From the NCBI RefSeq assembly GCF_011035165.1, contig NZ_CP047588.1, forward strand, positions 434,001 to 498,000: a DNA stretch of 64,000 nt, in the 5' to 3' direction. This stretch comes from Buchnera aphidicola (Uroleucon sonchi). GTDB lineage: Bacteria; Pseudomonadota; Gammaproteobacteria; Enterobacterales; Enterobacteriaceae. A model generated the notes under the pieces. It ran no database searches. It was not told the DNA's origin and saw only the letters and a list, made by a program, of their open reading frames with translations. Of the stretch, positions 29,141 through 38,382 are shown piece after piece. Positions within the stretch are counted from its first letter, which is position 1. Every line of letters begins with the position of its first letter. Position numbers and translations under genes: made by a program.

Positions 29141-31732
29141 ATGGAACTAGAATATTCACCAGAAAAAATAGAAATATATGTACAAAATTTTTGGAACAAA
29201 AATAAAACTTTTCAAGTTAAAGAAGATTCTCAAAAAGAAAAATATTACTGTCTTCCTATGTGGCCATATCCTTCTGGAAAATTACACATGGGTCATGTAA
29301 GAAATTATACTATTAGTGATGTTATTGCTCGCTACCAAAGAATGTTAGGAAAAAATGTTTTACAACCTATGGGTTGGGATGCTTTTGGTTTACCTGCTGA
29401 AGAAGCGGCAATTAAAAATAATACTCATCCTCTCTATTGGACTAAAAAAAATATTAAATATATGAAAAAACAACTGCAATCATTAGGTTTTAGTTATGAT
29501 TGGAGTCGAGAAATTACTACATGTGAACCAAAATATTATCGTTGGGAACAATGGTTTTTTACTCAATTATATAAAAAAAATCTAGTCTATAAAAAAAATA
29601 GTTTAGTAAACTGGTGTAATTATGATAAAACAGTCTTAGCTAATGAACAAGTAATTAATGGTTGTTGTTGGAGATGTCAAAATAAAATTATTATTAAGAA
29701 AATTCCACAGTGGTTTATAAAAATTAGGAAGTATGCTGAAGAATTATATCAAAATTTAAAAACATTGACTAATTGGCCTGAAAATGTAAAAAATATGCAA
29801 AAAAATTGGATTGGAAGATTAAAAGGATTTCAAATTACTCTGAAAATTTTTAATACTCTTGAAACATTGTCAGCATTTATCATCAGATTAGATTTAATTA
29901 TGGGAGCTACATATGTTTCAATATCTACTCAACATCTATTATCAAAAAAGTTATCTCAAACAGATGAAAATATTGCAAATTTTATAAAAAAATATCAATA
30001 TATTAAATCAGAGTCAAAAAATGATTTTCAATATATAGGAGTAAATACCAATTTGTTTGTTAATCATCCTATTACAGAAAAAAAAATACCTGTTTGGATA
30101 ACTAATTTTACTGATATAGAATATGGTACTAATGCAGTATTATCTATTCCTGGACATAACAAATATGATTGGCATTTTGCAGTAAAAAATAATTTAAAAA
30201 TTAAATATGTTGTATTCAATTCTAAAATTGATGCTCGAGTATTAAATTCGTTTACGTCATATATTGATATAAAAGGTGTATTATTTAATTCTAAAGAATT
30301 TAATGGATTAAATTTTGACAACGCTACTAAAAAAATAAAAAAAATATTATTAGAAAAAAAAATATTAGAAAAAAAAATTCATTATAAATTACAAGACTGG
30401 TGTATATCAAGACAGCGTTATTGGGGCACTCCCATTCCTATGGCAACATTAAATAATGGTCAAATAATTTCTATACCAGAAGATCAATTACCAGTTATTT
30501 TACCAAACATAACAAATAATATTAATTTATTAAAAATAAATCATAATACTAATTCAGAGTGGATAAAAGTTACTATTAATAATCAAGTTGCTATTAGAGA
30601 AACAGATACTTTTGACACATTTATAGAATCATCTTGGTATTACGCAAGATATACTTGTCCAAATTTTCATGCTGGTATGATTGATCCTATTTTATCAAAA
30701 TATTGGTTACCTATAGATCAATATATTGGCGGAATTGAACATGCAACTATGCATTTAATATATTTTAGATTTTTTCATAAATTATTACGTGATTTTAAAT
30801 TCGTTGATATTGATGAACCTGTAATAAATTTACTGTGCCAAGGTATGGTTTTATCAGAAGCTTTTTATGAAATAGATCAAAATTCTCAAAAAATTTGGTT
30901 AAATCCTAATATGGTGGAAATAAAACGTAATATAAAAGGAGAAATTACACAAGCATATAATCAAAAAGGAAAAAAAATAGTTTACGCCGGCATGATTAAA
31001 ATGTCTAAATCAAAAAATAATGGAATTGAACCAGAATTAATGATTAAACGTTATGGCGCAGATACAATTCGATTATTTATTATGTTTGCTGCTCCTGTAG
31101 AGTCTACATTAGAATGGAAAGAATCTGGTGTGAAAGGTATACATCGTTTTTTAAAAAAACTTTGGATATTAATTTTTAATTATATTAATCTTAAAAAGAT
31201 TCTTAATGAAAACATAAGCTTTTCTTGTTTCAATGATAAACAAAATGAATTAAGATATCAACTACACAAGACTATATTTAAAGTATCTGACGACATGGGT
31301 CGTAGAAAAACATTTAATACTGCTATTTCTACAATCATGAAATTTGTTAATAAATTATCCAAAGCATCTATGAGTTCATATCAAGATCAATATATTATGA
31401 GAGAATCTTTAACTTGCATTATTAAAATGCTTTATCCGTTTATACCTCATTTTTGTTTTGTTGTTTGGAATTATTTTGATAAAAATACTTTAATTGATCA
31501 TGAGAAATGGCCTCTTTTTAAAAAAGAGATACTATTTAAACGAAATAATATTATTATTGTACAAGTAAACGGAAAAGTAAGATGTACTATAAAAATATTA
31601 AACGATAATTTAACTCAAGAAGAAATTTTATTGTATGCAAAAAATCAAAATAACATTAAGAAATATTTAAAGAATGTTCATATAAAAAAAACTATATATA
31701 TTCCAAACAAAATCATTAACTTTGTCATATAA
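29141..31732 (+). CDS. leuS: Leucyl-tRNA synthetase
   Basis: Class I synthetase charging tRNA-Leu. The 863 residues match E. coli (860). The HIGH motif appears as PSGKLHMGHVRN near residue 50 and KMSKS as MIKMSKSKNNG. The editing domain insert (about 220-420) is retained but diverged: in place of the usual threonine-rich stretch it reads LDLIMGATYVSIS. Strong blocks YPSGKLHMGHVRNYT, GWDAFGLPAEEAAIK and GGIEHATMHLIYFRF are intact. The gene lptE, between leuS and holA in E. coli, is absent. Confidence 0.97.
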   Translation: MELEYSPEKIEIYVQNFWNKNKTFQVKEDSQKEKYYCLPMWPYPSGKLHMGHVRNYTISDVIARYQRMLGKNVLQPMGWDAFGLPAEEAAIKNNTHPLYWTKKNIKYMKKQLQSLGFSYDWSREITTCEPKYYRWEQWFFTQLYKKNLVYKKNSLVNWCNYDKTVLANEQVINGCCWRCQNKIIIKKIPQWFIKIRKYAEELYQNLKTLTNWPENVKNMQKNWIGRLKGFQITLKIFNTLETLSAFIIRLDLIMGATYVSISTQHLLSKKLSQTDENIANFIKKYQYIKSESKNDFQYIGVNTNLFVNHPITEKKIPVWITNFTDIEYGTNAVLSIPGHNKYDWHFAVKNNLKIKYVVFNSKIDARVLNSFTSYIDIKGVLFNSKEFNGLNFDNATKKIKKILLEKKILEKKIHYKLQDWCISRQRYWGTPIPMATLNNGQIISIPEDQLPVILPNITNNINLLKINHNTNSEWIKVTINNQVAIRETDTFDTFIESSWYYARYTCPNFHAGMIDPILSKYWLPIDQYIGGIEHATMHLIYFRFFHKLLRDFKFVDIDEPVINLLCQGMVLSEAFYEIDQNSQKIWLNPNMVEIKRNIKGEITQAYNQKGKKIVYAGMIKMSKSKNNGIEPELMIKRYGADTIRLFIMFAAPVESTLEWKESGVKGIHRFLKKLWILIFNYINLKKILNENISFSCFNDKQNELRYQLHKTIFKVSDDMGRRKTFNTAISTIMKFVNKLSKASMSSYQDQYIMRESLTCIIKMLYPFIPHFCFVVWNYFDKNTLIDHEKWPLFKKEILFKRNNIIIVQVNGKVRCTIKILNDNLTQEEILLYAKNQNNIKKYLKNVHIKKTIYIPNKIINFVI

Positions 31733-31759
31733 AATTTTCAATGGTATATAAAATAAAAT

Positions 31760-32773
31760 ATGTGTACAACAAAAAATATACATGTATATGAATTAAAAAA
31801 ATATTTACATCAAAAATTGCATAATATTTATGTTTTGTTAGGGGAAAATAATTCTTTATTAAAGAAAAATCAAAATATAATACAACAATTTGCATTTAAA
31901 AAAGGGTTTATAAATACTATTACAATAGACATAGAAAAAAATCAAGATTGGGAAAAAGTTATTTTAACTTATAAAATAAGAAATTTGTTTTTTCAAAAAA
32001 CTATTTTAGTAATCAACTTGCTTATTAAGAATATAAACACTTTTATATTCAAAAAAATATATAAAATATTCAATTTATTCAATTCAGATATTTTAACAAT
32101 ATTAAAATTTCACCATTTATCAAATATTATAAAAAATTCAATATTTTTTAAAAATTTTCAAAAAAAAAATTATATTATTTCGTGTTATACTCCATATAAC
32201 ATTGATTTTATATTATGGATTAAATATGAAATAAAAGAAAGAAATATAAAAATGTCAAAGCAAGCATTTTTATTATTATGCAAATATTATGATGGCAATA
32301 CTTTATATATATTAAACGTATTAGATATGATTTTCATCACTTTTCCTAATACTTATATCGAACTTGAGATGATTAAACAAATTATCGTGCATTTTCTTGA
32401 TTATTCATCATTAAATTGGATTAATTATATCTTTCAATTTAAAACACAAAAAGCTATATCTATATTATCTCTTTTTTCTAAAAAAAAATATAATCCTTTA
32501 ATTTTAGTGCGTTCTTTACAAATAGATTTAACTAAACTGGTTTATATTAAACGTGAAAAAAATATAAACATCAATCAATTATTAAAAAAACATAACATAT
32601 GTACTATAAGGCATAAATTTTTTATTCATGCTATTCATAAAATAAATTATTTCAATTTATTAAAAGCAATAACAATTCTTCTAAAAATAGAAATAAATAT
32701 TAAAAATAATTATAATCATTTTATATGGTATCAGCTAAAAGAACTGACTTTAACACTTAATCATGCAAATTAA
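31760..32773 (+). CDS. holA: DNA polymerase III delta subunit
   Basis: Clamp-loader subunit that opens the beta sliding clamp. The 337 residues (E. coli 343) are strongly diverged but alignable: YVLLGENNSLLKKNQNII near the start, DWEKVILTY, the phenylalanine-rich middle, and PLILVRSLQIDLTKLVYIKR followed by QLLKKHNIC in the C-terminal collar domain. Its place between leuS and nadD is exactly the E. coli one with lptE removed, which confirms the call. Confidence 0.9.
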   Translation: MCTTKNIHVYELKKYLHQKLHNIYVLLGENNSLLKKNQNIIQQFAFKKGFINTITIDIEKNQDWEKVILTYKIRNLFFQKTILVINLLIKNINTFIFKKIYKIFNLFNSDILTILKFHHLSNIIKNSIFFKNFQKKNYIISCYTPYNIDFILWIKYEIKERNIKMSKQAFLLLCKYYDGNTLYILNVLDMIFITFPNTYIELEMIKQIIVHFLDYSSLNWINYIFQFKTQKAISILSLFSKKKYNPLILVRSLQIDLTKLVYIKREKNININQLLKKHNICTIRHKFFIHAIHKINYFNLLKAITILLKIEINIKNNYNHFIWYQLKELTLTLNHAN

Positions 32774-32791
32774 ATATATTTAATAATTAAT

Positions 32792-33421
32792 ATGAAAAAA
32801 GTATATGGAATTTTTGGAGGAAATTTTGACCCTATTCATTATGGTCATATTTATTTAGCTAAAAAGTTAAGAGAATTAGTGTGTATAGATAAAATCATAT
32901 TTCTACCTAATCATTATCCTCCTCATCGTACACGTACTCAAACATCTATAGTAGATAAAATTAATATGATTAAACTTGCTATTCATAAATATCCTTCATT
33001 TCAAATAAGTTATTTAGAAGCATACGCTAATCATATTTGTTATACAGTAGATACACTAAAAAAAATTAGAAAAAAAATCAATTATTCAACATCATTATGT
33101 TTTATAATAGGAGAAGATCATTTAAATACTTTGCATCTTTGGAAAAACTGGAAACAAATATTATTCTATGTGCATTTGATAATTTGTCCTAGAAATTATA
33201 AAAAAAAAAATCAATTAACAAATTTTATTAATTCTCATATTATTCATAATTTTCATTTACTTCATCAAAAATCTTTTGGTTATATTTTTTTTGCTAATAT
33301 ACCTTTATTTGATGTTTCTTCTACTCAAATTAGAAAAAATTATTCTCTAAAAAAAAACTGCAATACTCTTTTACCTAAAAACGTAAATGATTATATTTTA
33401 TTAAAACAATTATACTTATAA
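32792..33421 (+). CDS. nadD: Nicotinate-nucleotide adenylyltransferase
   Basis: Adenylates nicotinic acid mononucleotide in NAD synthesis. The 209 residues (E. coli 213) start KVYGIFGGNFDPIHYGHI with the HxGH nucleotide-transfer motif, contain LPNHYPPHR and FIIGEDHL, and end with the SSTQIRK motif. The sequence carries an 11-base run of A at 33200-33210, read in frame as three lysines plus part of an asparagine codon. It follows holA by 18 bases, as in E. coli. Confidence 0.95.
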   Translation: MKKVYGIFGGNFDPIHYGHIYLAKKLRELVCIDKIIFLPNHYPPHRTRTQTSIVDKINMIKLAIHKYPSFQISYLEAYANHICYTVDTLKKIRKKINYSTSLCFIIGEDHLNTLHLWKNWKQILFYVHLIICPRNYKKKNQLTNFINSHIIHNFHLLHQKSFGYIFFANIPLFDVSSTQIRKNYSLKKNCNTLLPKNVNDYILLKQLYL

Positions 33422-33479
33422 TAATTAAATATCTTAATATAAGATAATAAATCTAAAAAATAAATAATATAAAATATAT

Positions 33480-33710
33480 ATGAAAAAAAATATTAAATTA
33501 AATTTAATTGGTTTAAGATGTCCTGAGCCCATTATGATAATTAGAAAAACACTTCGAGATATCAATCTTCATGATAATATATTAGTTTTATCTGATGATC
33601 CTACAACTCAAAGAGATATTCCACATTTTTGTCATTTTATGGATCATAAATTGTTAAAATATGAAATAAAAGATAAATTATATTTATATTTATTAAAAAA
33701 AGGATTATAG
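33480..33710 (+). CDS. tusA: Sulfur carrier protein TusA
   Basis: Accepts persulfide sulfur from IscS and passes it to the TusBCD-TusE relay for 2-thiouridine at the tRNA wobble position. The 76 residues (E. coli 81) show the single-domain fold with the CPxP motif in [17 protein letters not shown], and [13 protein letters not shown]. TusE is also encoded in this window at 56,555. The gene converges on asd. Confidence 0.94.
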   Translation: MKKNIKLNLIGLRCPEPIMIIRKTLRDINLHDNILVLSDDPTTQRDIPHFCHFMDHKLLKYEIKDKLYLYLLKKGL

Positions 33711-33755
33711 TTTTAAAAAAAATATAATAATTTTATTAATTATATAACATATTTA

Positions 33756-33812
33756 ATATATACACTTTTATTATATAATATACTTATAAGTATACAAATA
33801 TAGTGTATATAT
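33756..33812. terminator. Nested palindrome between convergent tusA and asd
   Basis: Outer arms of 11 bases at 33756-33766 and 33802-33812 (core TACACT/AGTGTA) enclose a second perfect palindrome, TATACTTATAAGTATA, at 33779-33794. It lies in the 136-base gap between two convergent stop codons, where a shared terminator would be expected. No strong T run adjoins either arm, so a structural or bidirectional terminator role is inferred from position. Confidence 0.5.
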
Positions 33813-33846
33813 CAAAAATTATTATTAATCAATGTATAAAAAAAAA

Positions 33847-34956
33847 TTAATAATTAATTAATAAATTTAACATACGTCTTAAAGGCTCTGCTGCCCCCCA
33901 TAATAGTTGATCTCCAACAGTAAAAGCAGATAAATATTTTTTTCCTATATTTAATAGTCTTAAACGACCTATTGGTATATTGAGCGTATTCGTTACAGCT
34001 GCTGGAGTTAATTTTAATAATGTATCTGATATATTATTTGGGACGACGTTGACCCATTGATTATGTTGTTTAATAATATCTTCAATATTTCTTAAAGATA
34101 GTTCTTGTGTTAACTTTATAAAAAACGTTTGACTATGACAGCGAATTGCTCCTATACGTATACATAAACTTTCAATGGTAAAGTTATTATATCCTAATAT
34201 TTTTTGAGCTTCAGCATGTGCTTTCCATTCCTCACGACTTTGACCTGTATTTATTTTTTTATCAATCCAAGGAATTACACTTCCTGCTAATGGAACAGAA
34301 AAATAATCTGTAGGAAAATTAGAACTACGTGACATATTAGTCACTTTCTTTTCAATATCTAAAATTGCAGTTAAATTATTTAATAAATCTTTTTGAACAG
34401 TGCTATATAATGCACCCATTTGATTTAATAATTCTATTATATGACGAGCTCCTGCCCCCGATGCAGCCTGGTAAGTTGATACAGTTATCCATTTAATTAA
34501 TTTTTGCTTAAATAAACCGCCTAATGCCATAAGCATTAAACTTACTGTACAATTACCACCAACAAATGTTTTAATACCTTTTTTAATAGAACTTATAATC
34601 ATATCATAATTTATTGGATCTAATATAATTATAGAATCGTTTTCCATTCGTAAAGCCGAAGAAGCGTCTATCCAATAACCTTTCCAATTTTTTTGTCTTA
34701 ACTTGGGGTATACTTGATTGGTATATTCACTTCCTTGACATGTAATAATAATATCCATATTTTTAAGAGAATTAATATCATAAGCATTTTTTAAAATATC
34801 ATACGATATATTATTGATTACAGGACCATATTGACCAAATTGAGATGTTGAAAAAAATACAGGGGTAATATTTAATAAATCATTTTCTTCTTGCATTCTC
34901 TGTAATAATACCGATCCAACTATACCACGCCAACCTACTAAACCTACAATTTTCAT
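33847..34956 (-). CDS. asd: Aspartate-semialdehyde dehydrogenase
   Basis: NADPH-dependent reduction of aspartyl phosphate to aspartate semialdehyde, the branch point to lysine, diaminopimelate, threonine and methionine. The 369 residues match E. coli (367). The N-terminal NADP motif reads GLVGWRGIVGSVLLQRM. The catalytic cysteine is in VGGNCTVSLMLMAL, and SGAGARHI and the histidine block RCHSQTFFIKL are intact. It feeds LysA (23,338). Divergent from yhgN, its neighbour in E. coli too. Confidence 0.97.
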   Translation of the reverse strand: MKIVGLVGWRGIVGSVLLQRMQEENDLLNITPVFFSTSQFGQYGPVINNISYDILKNAYDINSLKNMDIIITCQGSEYTNQVYPKLRQKNWKGYWIDASSALRMENDSIIILDPINYDMIISSIKKGIKTFVGGNCTVSLMLMALGGLFKQKLIKWITVSTYQAASGAGARHIIELLNQMGALYSTVQKDLLNNLTAILDIEKKVTNMSRSSNFPTDYFSVPLAGSVIPWIDKKINTGQSREEWKAHAEAQKILGYNNFTIESLCIRIGAIRCHSQTFFIKLTQELSLRNIEDIIKQHNQWVNVVPNNISDTLLKLTPAAVTNTLNIPIGRLRLLNIGKKYLSAFTVGDQLLWGAAEPLRRMLNLLINY

Positions 34957-35267
34957 AATTAGTTAATATACAGATTTTTTACATTAACAATTATATTTTA
35001 TTATTTAATATAATAATTATAGTTAAAGAAAAAATATTCTGTCTCCTAAAAATAATTATAAATTCCAGATGATGAAATATATAATAGTGATAAAATATTA
35101 GAAATTTTTAATAATTCAATTAATAGAATTATTTTTGTATAAAAATTTCTTTCAAATTTAAAATATATTATAGCAATGAAAATTTTATATTAAAAAATAT
35201 TATATGATAAATATATTCAAAATATTATATACAAGAATACTATTATAAGAGGATATAATATATCAAT
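34957..35267. other. 311-base divergent gap between asd and yhgN
   Basis: No open frame of note and no RNA-like GC-richer segment. It must contain the promoters of asd (leftward) and yhgN (rightward). AT-rich hexamers resembling -10 boxes are everywhere, so I cannot assign a start. A GAGG ribosome binding site for yhgN lies near 35250. Confidence 0.55.
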
Positions 35268-35861
35268 ATGACCGAAATTATCTCTACAACTATATTATTA
35301 ATTCTTATTATGGATCCGTTAGGTAATTTACCAATTTTTGTAACAGTTTTGAAGCATTTAAATGAAAAAAGAAGAAAGATTATAGTTATACGTGAAATGA
35401 TTATAGCATTATTTATTATGCTATTATTTTTATTTTTTGGAGAAAAAATCTTAACAATTTTAAATTTAAAAACTGAAACTGTTTCAATATCTGGAGGAAT
35501 TATTTTATTCTTAATTTCTATTAAAATGATTTTTCCTTCTGAAACTGGAAAAAATAATAATATTTCTTCATATGAAGAGCCATTTTTAGTACCTTTAGCA
35601 ATGCCATTAATTGCAGGCCCATCTTTATTGGCTACTCTTATGTTATTATCACATCAATATTTATATCACATGTTTTATCTAGTGATATCATTGTTAATTG
35701 CATGGTTTTTTACAATTGTAGTATTATTGTTATCTAATGTATTTTTAAAAATTTTTGGTAAAAAAAGTGTAAATGCGTTAGAACGCCTAATGGGATTAAT
35801 ATTAATTATGCTATCTACTCAAATGTTTTTAGATGGTATAAAAGTATGGTTAAAAAATTAA
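35268..35861 (+). CDS. yhgN: MarC-family inner membrane protein YhgN
   Basis: The 197 residues are nearly all hydrophobic with about six membrane segments, the MarC family arrangement. Typical motifs are MDPLGNLPIFVTVL at the start, PLAMPLIAGPSLLATLML in the middle and GLILIMLSTQMFLDGI near the end. E. coli YhgN lies next to asd, as here. The biochemical function of the family is unknown; an earlier link of MarC to antibiotic resistance was not confirmed. Confidence 0.93.
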   Translation: MTEIISTTILLILIMDPLGNLPIFVTVLKHLNEKRRKIIVIREMIIALFIMLLFLFFGEKILTILNLKTETVSISGGIILFLISIKMIFPSETGKNNNISSYEEPFLVPLAMPLIAGPSLLATLMLLSHQYLYHMFYLVISLLIAWFFTIVVLLLSNVFLKIFGKKSVNALERLMGLILIMLSTQMFLDGIKVWLKN

Positions 35862-35878
35862 AAAATATTATTTATTTA

Positions 35879-35905
35879 TAATCTATCATTTTGAATGATA
35901 GATTA
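35879..35905 (+). terminator. Terminator after yhgN
   Basis: Perfect 12-base inverted repeat with arms at 35879-35890 and 35894-35905 and a TTG loop, 17 bases after the yhgN stop. Its position before the separate pgk-fbaA unit supports a terminator, although the bases after it are A-rich rather than a clean T run. Confidence 0.65.
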
Positions 35906-35966
35906 AAGAATTATTTAAAAAATAAATAAATATTTTAAAAATATGAAATTATTAAACGGTATAATT

Positions 35967-37148
35967 ATGACTATAAACACAATAGCTCAAATTAATATAA
36001 ATAATAAAAGAGTTTTAATACGATGTGATTTAAATGTTCCAATAGAAAATGGAATTATTCAATCTGATGCAAGAATATTAGCAGCATTACCTACTATTGA
36101 ATTAGCTCTTCAAAAAAATGCTAAAGTCATTATCATGTCTCATTTAGGAAGACCTAAAGAAGGATTATATACAAAAAAATATTCTTTATTTCCTATTTTT
36201 GAATATTTTAAAAAAAAATTTAGTAATACTAAAATATACTTTTCTAATAATTTTTTAAAAGATATTTCATTGAAAGCAGGAGAAATTGCTATTTTAGAAA
36301 ATGTTCGTTTTAATCCAGGAGAATTAAATAATAGCGTAATACTATCTAAAAAATATGCTGATCTTTGCGATATATTTATAATGGATGCTTTTGCTAGTGC
36401 TCATAGAAAACAATCATCTACTTATGGAATTGGTAAATTTGTTAAAATTGCATGTGCTGGACTTCTTTTGATCAAAGAAATCGATGCTTTAAAAAACGCA
36501 TTAAAAAATCCAAAACGTCCTATGGTGGCAATAGTAGGTGGATCAAAAGTATCAACTAAATTTAATGTATTACATACATTATCTAAAATTGCAGATACAA
36601 TTATTGTTGGAGGAGGAATTGCAAATACTTTTTTAGCTATTGATCATAATATTGGAAAATCGTTACATGAACCAAATTTTATATTTGAAGCTAAAAAATT
36701 ACGTGATAAATATAATATTATCACACCAATTGATTCTCGTGTTGGAAAAAAATTTTGTAAAACAGAAAAATCAACAATAAAATTAACTTCTAATATTTTA
36801 AAAGATGAAGAAATCATGGATATTGGCGATCAAACTATTCAAAAAATTTTAAATATTCTTAAAAATGCTCAAACGATTATTTGGAATGGACCAGTTGGAG
36901 TATTTGAGTTTCCATATTTTAGAGTAGGAACTGAAATGATTGCTAAAACAATTGCGAATAGTAATGCTTTTTCTATAGCTGGAGGAGGAGACACCTTATC
37001 TGTTATTGATATGTTTAACATTCATAATAATATTTCTTATATTTCTACTGGAGGAGGAGCATTTTTAGAATTTATAGAAAACAATACATTGCCTGTAATA
37101 AAAATGTTAGAAAAAAATTTTAAAAACATATTATATAAAAAAGCATAG
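35967..37148 (+). CDS. pgk: Phosphoglycerate kinase
   Basis: Glycolytic ATP-forming step between 1,3-bisphosphoglycerate and 3-phosphoglycerate. I place the start at the second ATG (35967), giving 393 residues beginning MTINTIAQININ (E. coli 387); an upstream ATG at 35943 would add eight residues and cannot be excluded, since neither has a strong ribosome binding site. Motifs present: RVLIRCDLNVPIENG, SHLGRPKEG, ENVRFNPGE, GGSKVSTK, WNGPVGVFEFP, GGGDTLSVID and STGGGAFLEF. It is followed after 8 bases by fbaA. Confidence 0.97.
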   Translation: MTINTIAQININNKRVLIRCDLNVPIENGIIQSDARILAALPTIELALQKNAKVIIMSHLGRPKEGLYTKKYSLFPIFEYFKKKFSNTKIYFSNNFLKDISLKAGEIAILENVRFNPGELNNSVILSKKYADLCDIFIMDAFASAHRKQSSTYGIGKFVKIACAGLLLIKEIDALKNALKNPKRPMVAIVGGSKVSTKFNVLHTLSKIADTIIVGGGIANTFLAIDHNIGKSLHEPNFIFEAKKLRDKYNIITPIDSRVGKKFCKTEKSTIKLTSNILKDEEIMDIGDQTIQKILNILKNAQTIIWNGPVGVFEFPYFRVGTEMIAKTIANSNAFSIAGGGDTLSVIDMFNIHNNISYISTGGGAFLEFIENNTLPVIKMLEKNFKNILYKKA

Positions 37149-37156
37149 GAAAACAA

Positions 37157-38233
37157 TTGAATATTTTAAATACAATTAGTCCAGGCGTTTTGAATGGTAA
37201 TGAAGCGAGAATTATTTTTGAAATAGCTAAAAAAAAACAATTTGCGATTCCTGCAGTCAACTGTATAGGAACAGATTCTATAAACACTGTTTTAGAAACA
37301 GCTGCCCGTGTAAAATCTCCAGTGATTATACAATTTTCTTATGGAGGAGCATCATTTATTGCGGGATATAAAAATCGATTTTCTTCTTATGCAGAGCAAA
37401 TAATTCAAGGTTCTATATCTGGTGCTCAACATGTTCATTTAATGGCAAAACATTATAAAATTCCAGTCATATTACATACAGATCATTGTCCGAAAGAATT
37501 ATTATCATGGATTGATGGACTATTAGAAATAGGAAAAAAACATTATTTTAATTATAATCAACCCTTGTTTACTTCACATATGATTGATTTATCTAAAGAA
37601 AAATTAAAAGATAATATTTCTATATGTAAAAGATATTTTAAAAAAATGAATAAAATTAATATGATGTTAGAAATTGAATTAGGATGTACAGGAGGAGAAG
37701 AAGATGGAATAGATAATACTACAATGGATAAAAAATTACTTTATACACATCCTGAGGATGTGAATTATGCTTATGAAATATTAAATAAAATTAGTCAAAA
37801 TTTTAGCATTGCAGCATCATTTGGTAATATACATGGTGTTTATCAAGCTGGTAATGTAGATCTTAAGCCAAGTATTTTAAAACAATCACAACAATATGTT
37901 AGTTCTAAGCATAATTTAAAAAATAATCCATTAAATTTAGTATTTCATGGGGGATCAGGTTCCAATTTGCAAGAGATCCAAGAAGCTATACAATATGGAG
38001 TTGTCAAAATGAATCTTGATACTGATATGCAATGGGCTACATGGAAAGGAGTGTTAAATTTTTATAATAAAAATAAAGAATTTTTACAAAATCAATTAGG
38101 TAATAAACATGATCAAAATAAACCTAATAAAAAATATTATGATCCGAGATCATGGATAAGACATGCACAAGAATCAATGTCACTTCGATTAGAAAAATCG
38201 TTTAAGGAATTGAATTCTTATAATATTTTATAG
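37157..38233 (+). CDS. fbaA: Fructose-bisphosphate aldolase, class II
   Basis: Zinc-dependent cleavage of fructose 1,6-bisphosphate. The 358 residues match E. coli (359). The start is TTG at 37157, preceded by AGGA eight bases upstream; no ATG gives the expected N-terminus. Zinc ligands and active-site residues are in HTDHC, EIELGCTGGEEDG, SFGNIHGVY and VFHGGSGS, and the tail KMNLDTDMQWATW is typical. Transcribed with pgk. Confidence 0.97.
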   Translation: MNILNTISPGVLNGNEARIIFEIAKKKQFAIPAVNCIGTDSINTVLETAARVKSPVIIQFSYGGASFIAGYKNRFSSYAEQIIQGSISGAQHVHLMAKHYKIPVILHTDHCPKELLSWIDGLLEIGKKHYFNYNQPLFTSHMIDLSKEKLKDNISICKRYFKKMNKINMMLEIELGCTGGEEDGIDNTTMDKKLLYTHPEDVNYAYEILNKISQNFSIAASFGNIHGVYQAGNVDLKPSILKQSQQYVSSKHNLKNNPLNLVFHGGSGSNLQEIQEAIQYGVVKMNLDTDMQWATWKGVLNFYNKNKEFLQNQLGNKHDQNKPNKKYYDPRSWIRHAQESMSLRLEKSFKELNSYNIL

Positions 38234-38261
38234 ACATTTCATTAATAATGAAAACCTATTT

Positions 38262-38287
38262 CGGGGAATAAATAAAAATATTCTCCG
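38262..38287 (+). terminator. Hairpin after fbaA
   Basis: Arms CGGGGAATA at 38262-38270 and TATTCTCCG at 38279-38287 pair over nine positions, with one G-T pair and an 8-base A-rich loop. The GGGG/CTCC core is conspicuous in this AT-rich setting. It lies 29 bases after the fbaA stop and about 95 bases before mscS. No T run follows, so it could instead be an mRNA 3'-end stabiliser or a leader element. Confidence 0.5.
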
Positions 38288-38382
38288 TAAAATTAATTAA
38301 TTTTAAATATATTAATAATTTTTTTAAAATATATAATAATATTTTACAATACTTATTAAAATTTTAGCATAACGAGATAATA

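Noticed and set aside
30064-30321. Minus-strand open frame inside leuS
   Set aside because: It lies wholly within a well-supported gene and has no recognisable motif. Similar antisense frames in eno, typA, miaB and bo3 oxidase genes were rejected for the same reason.
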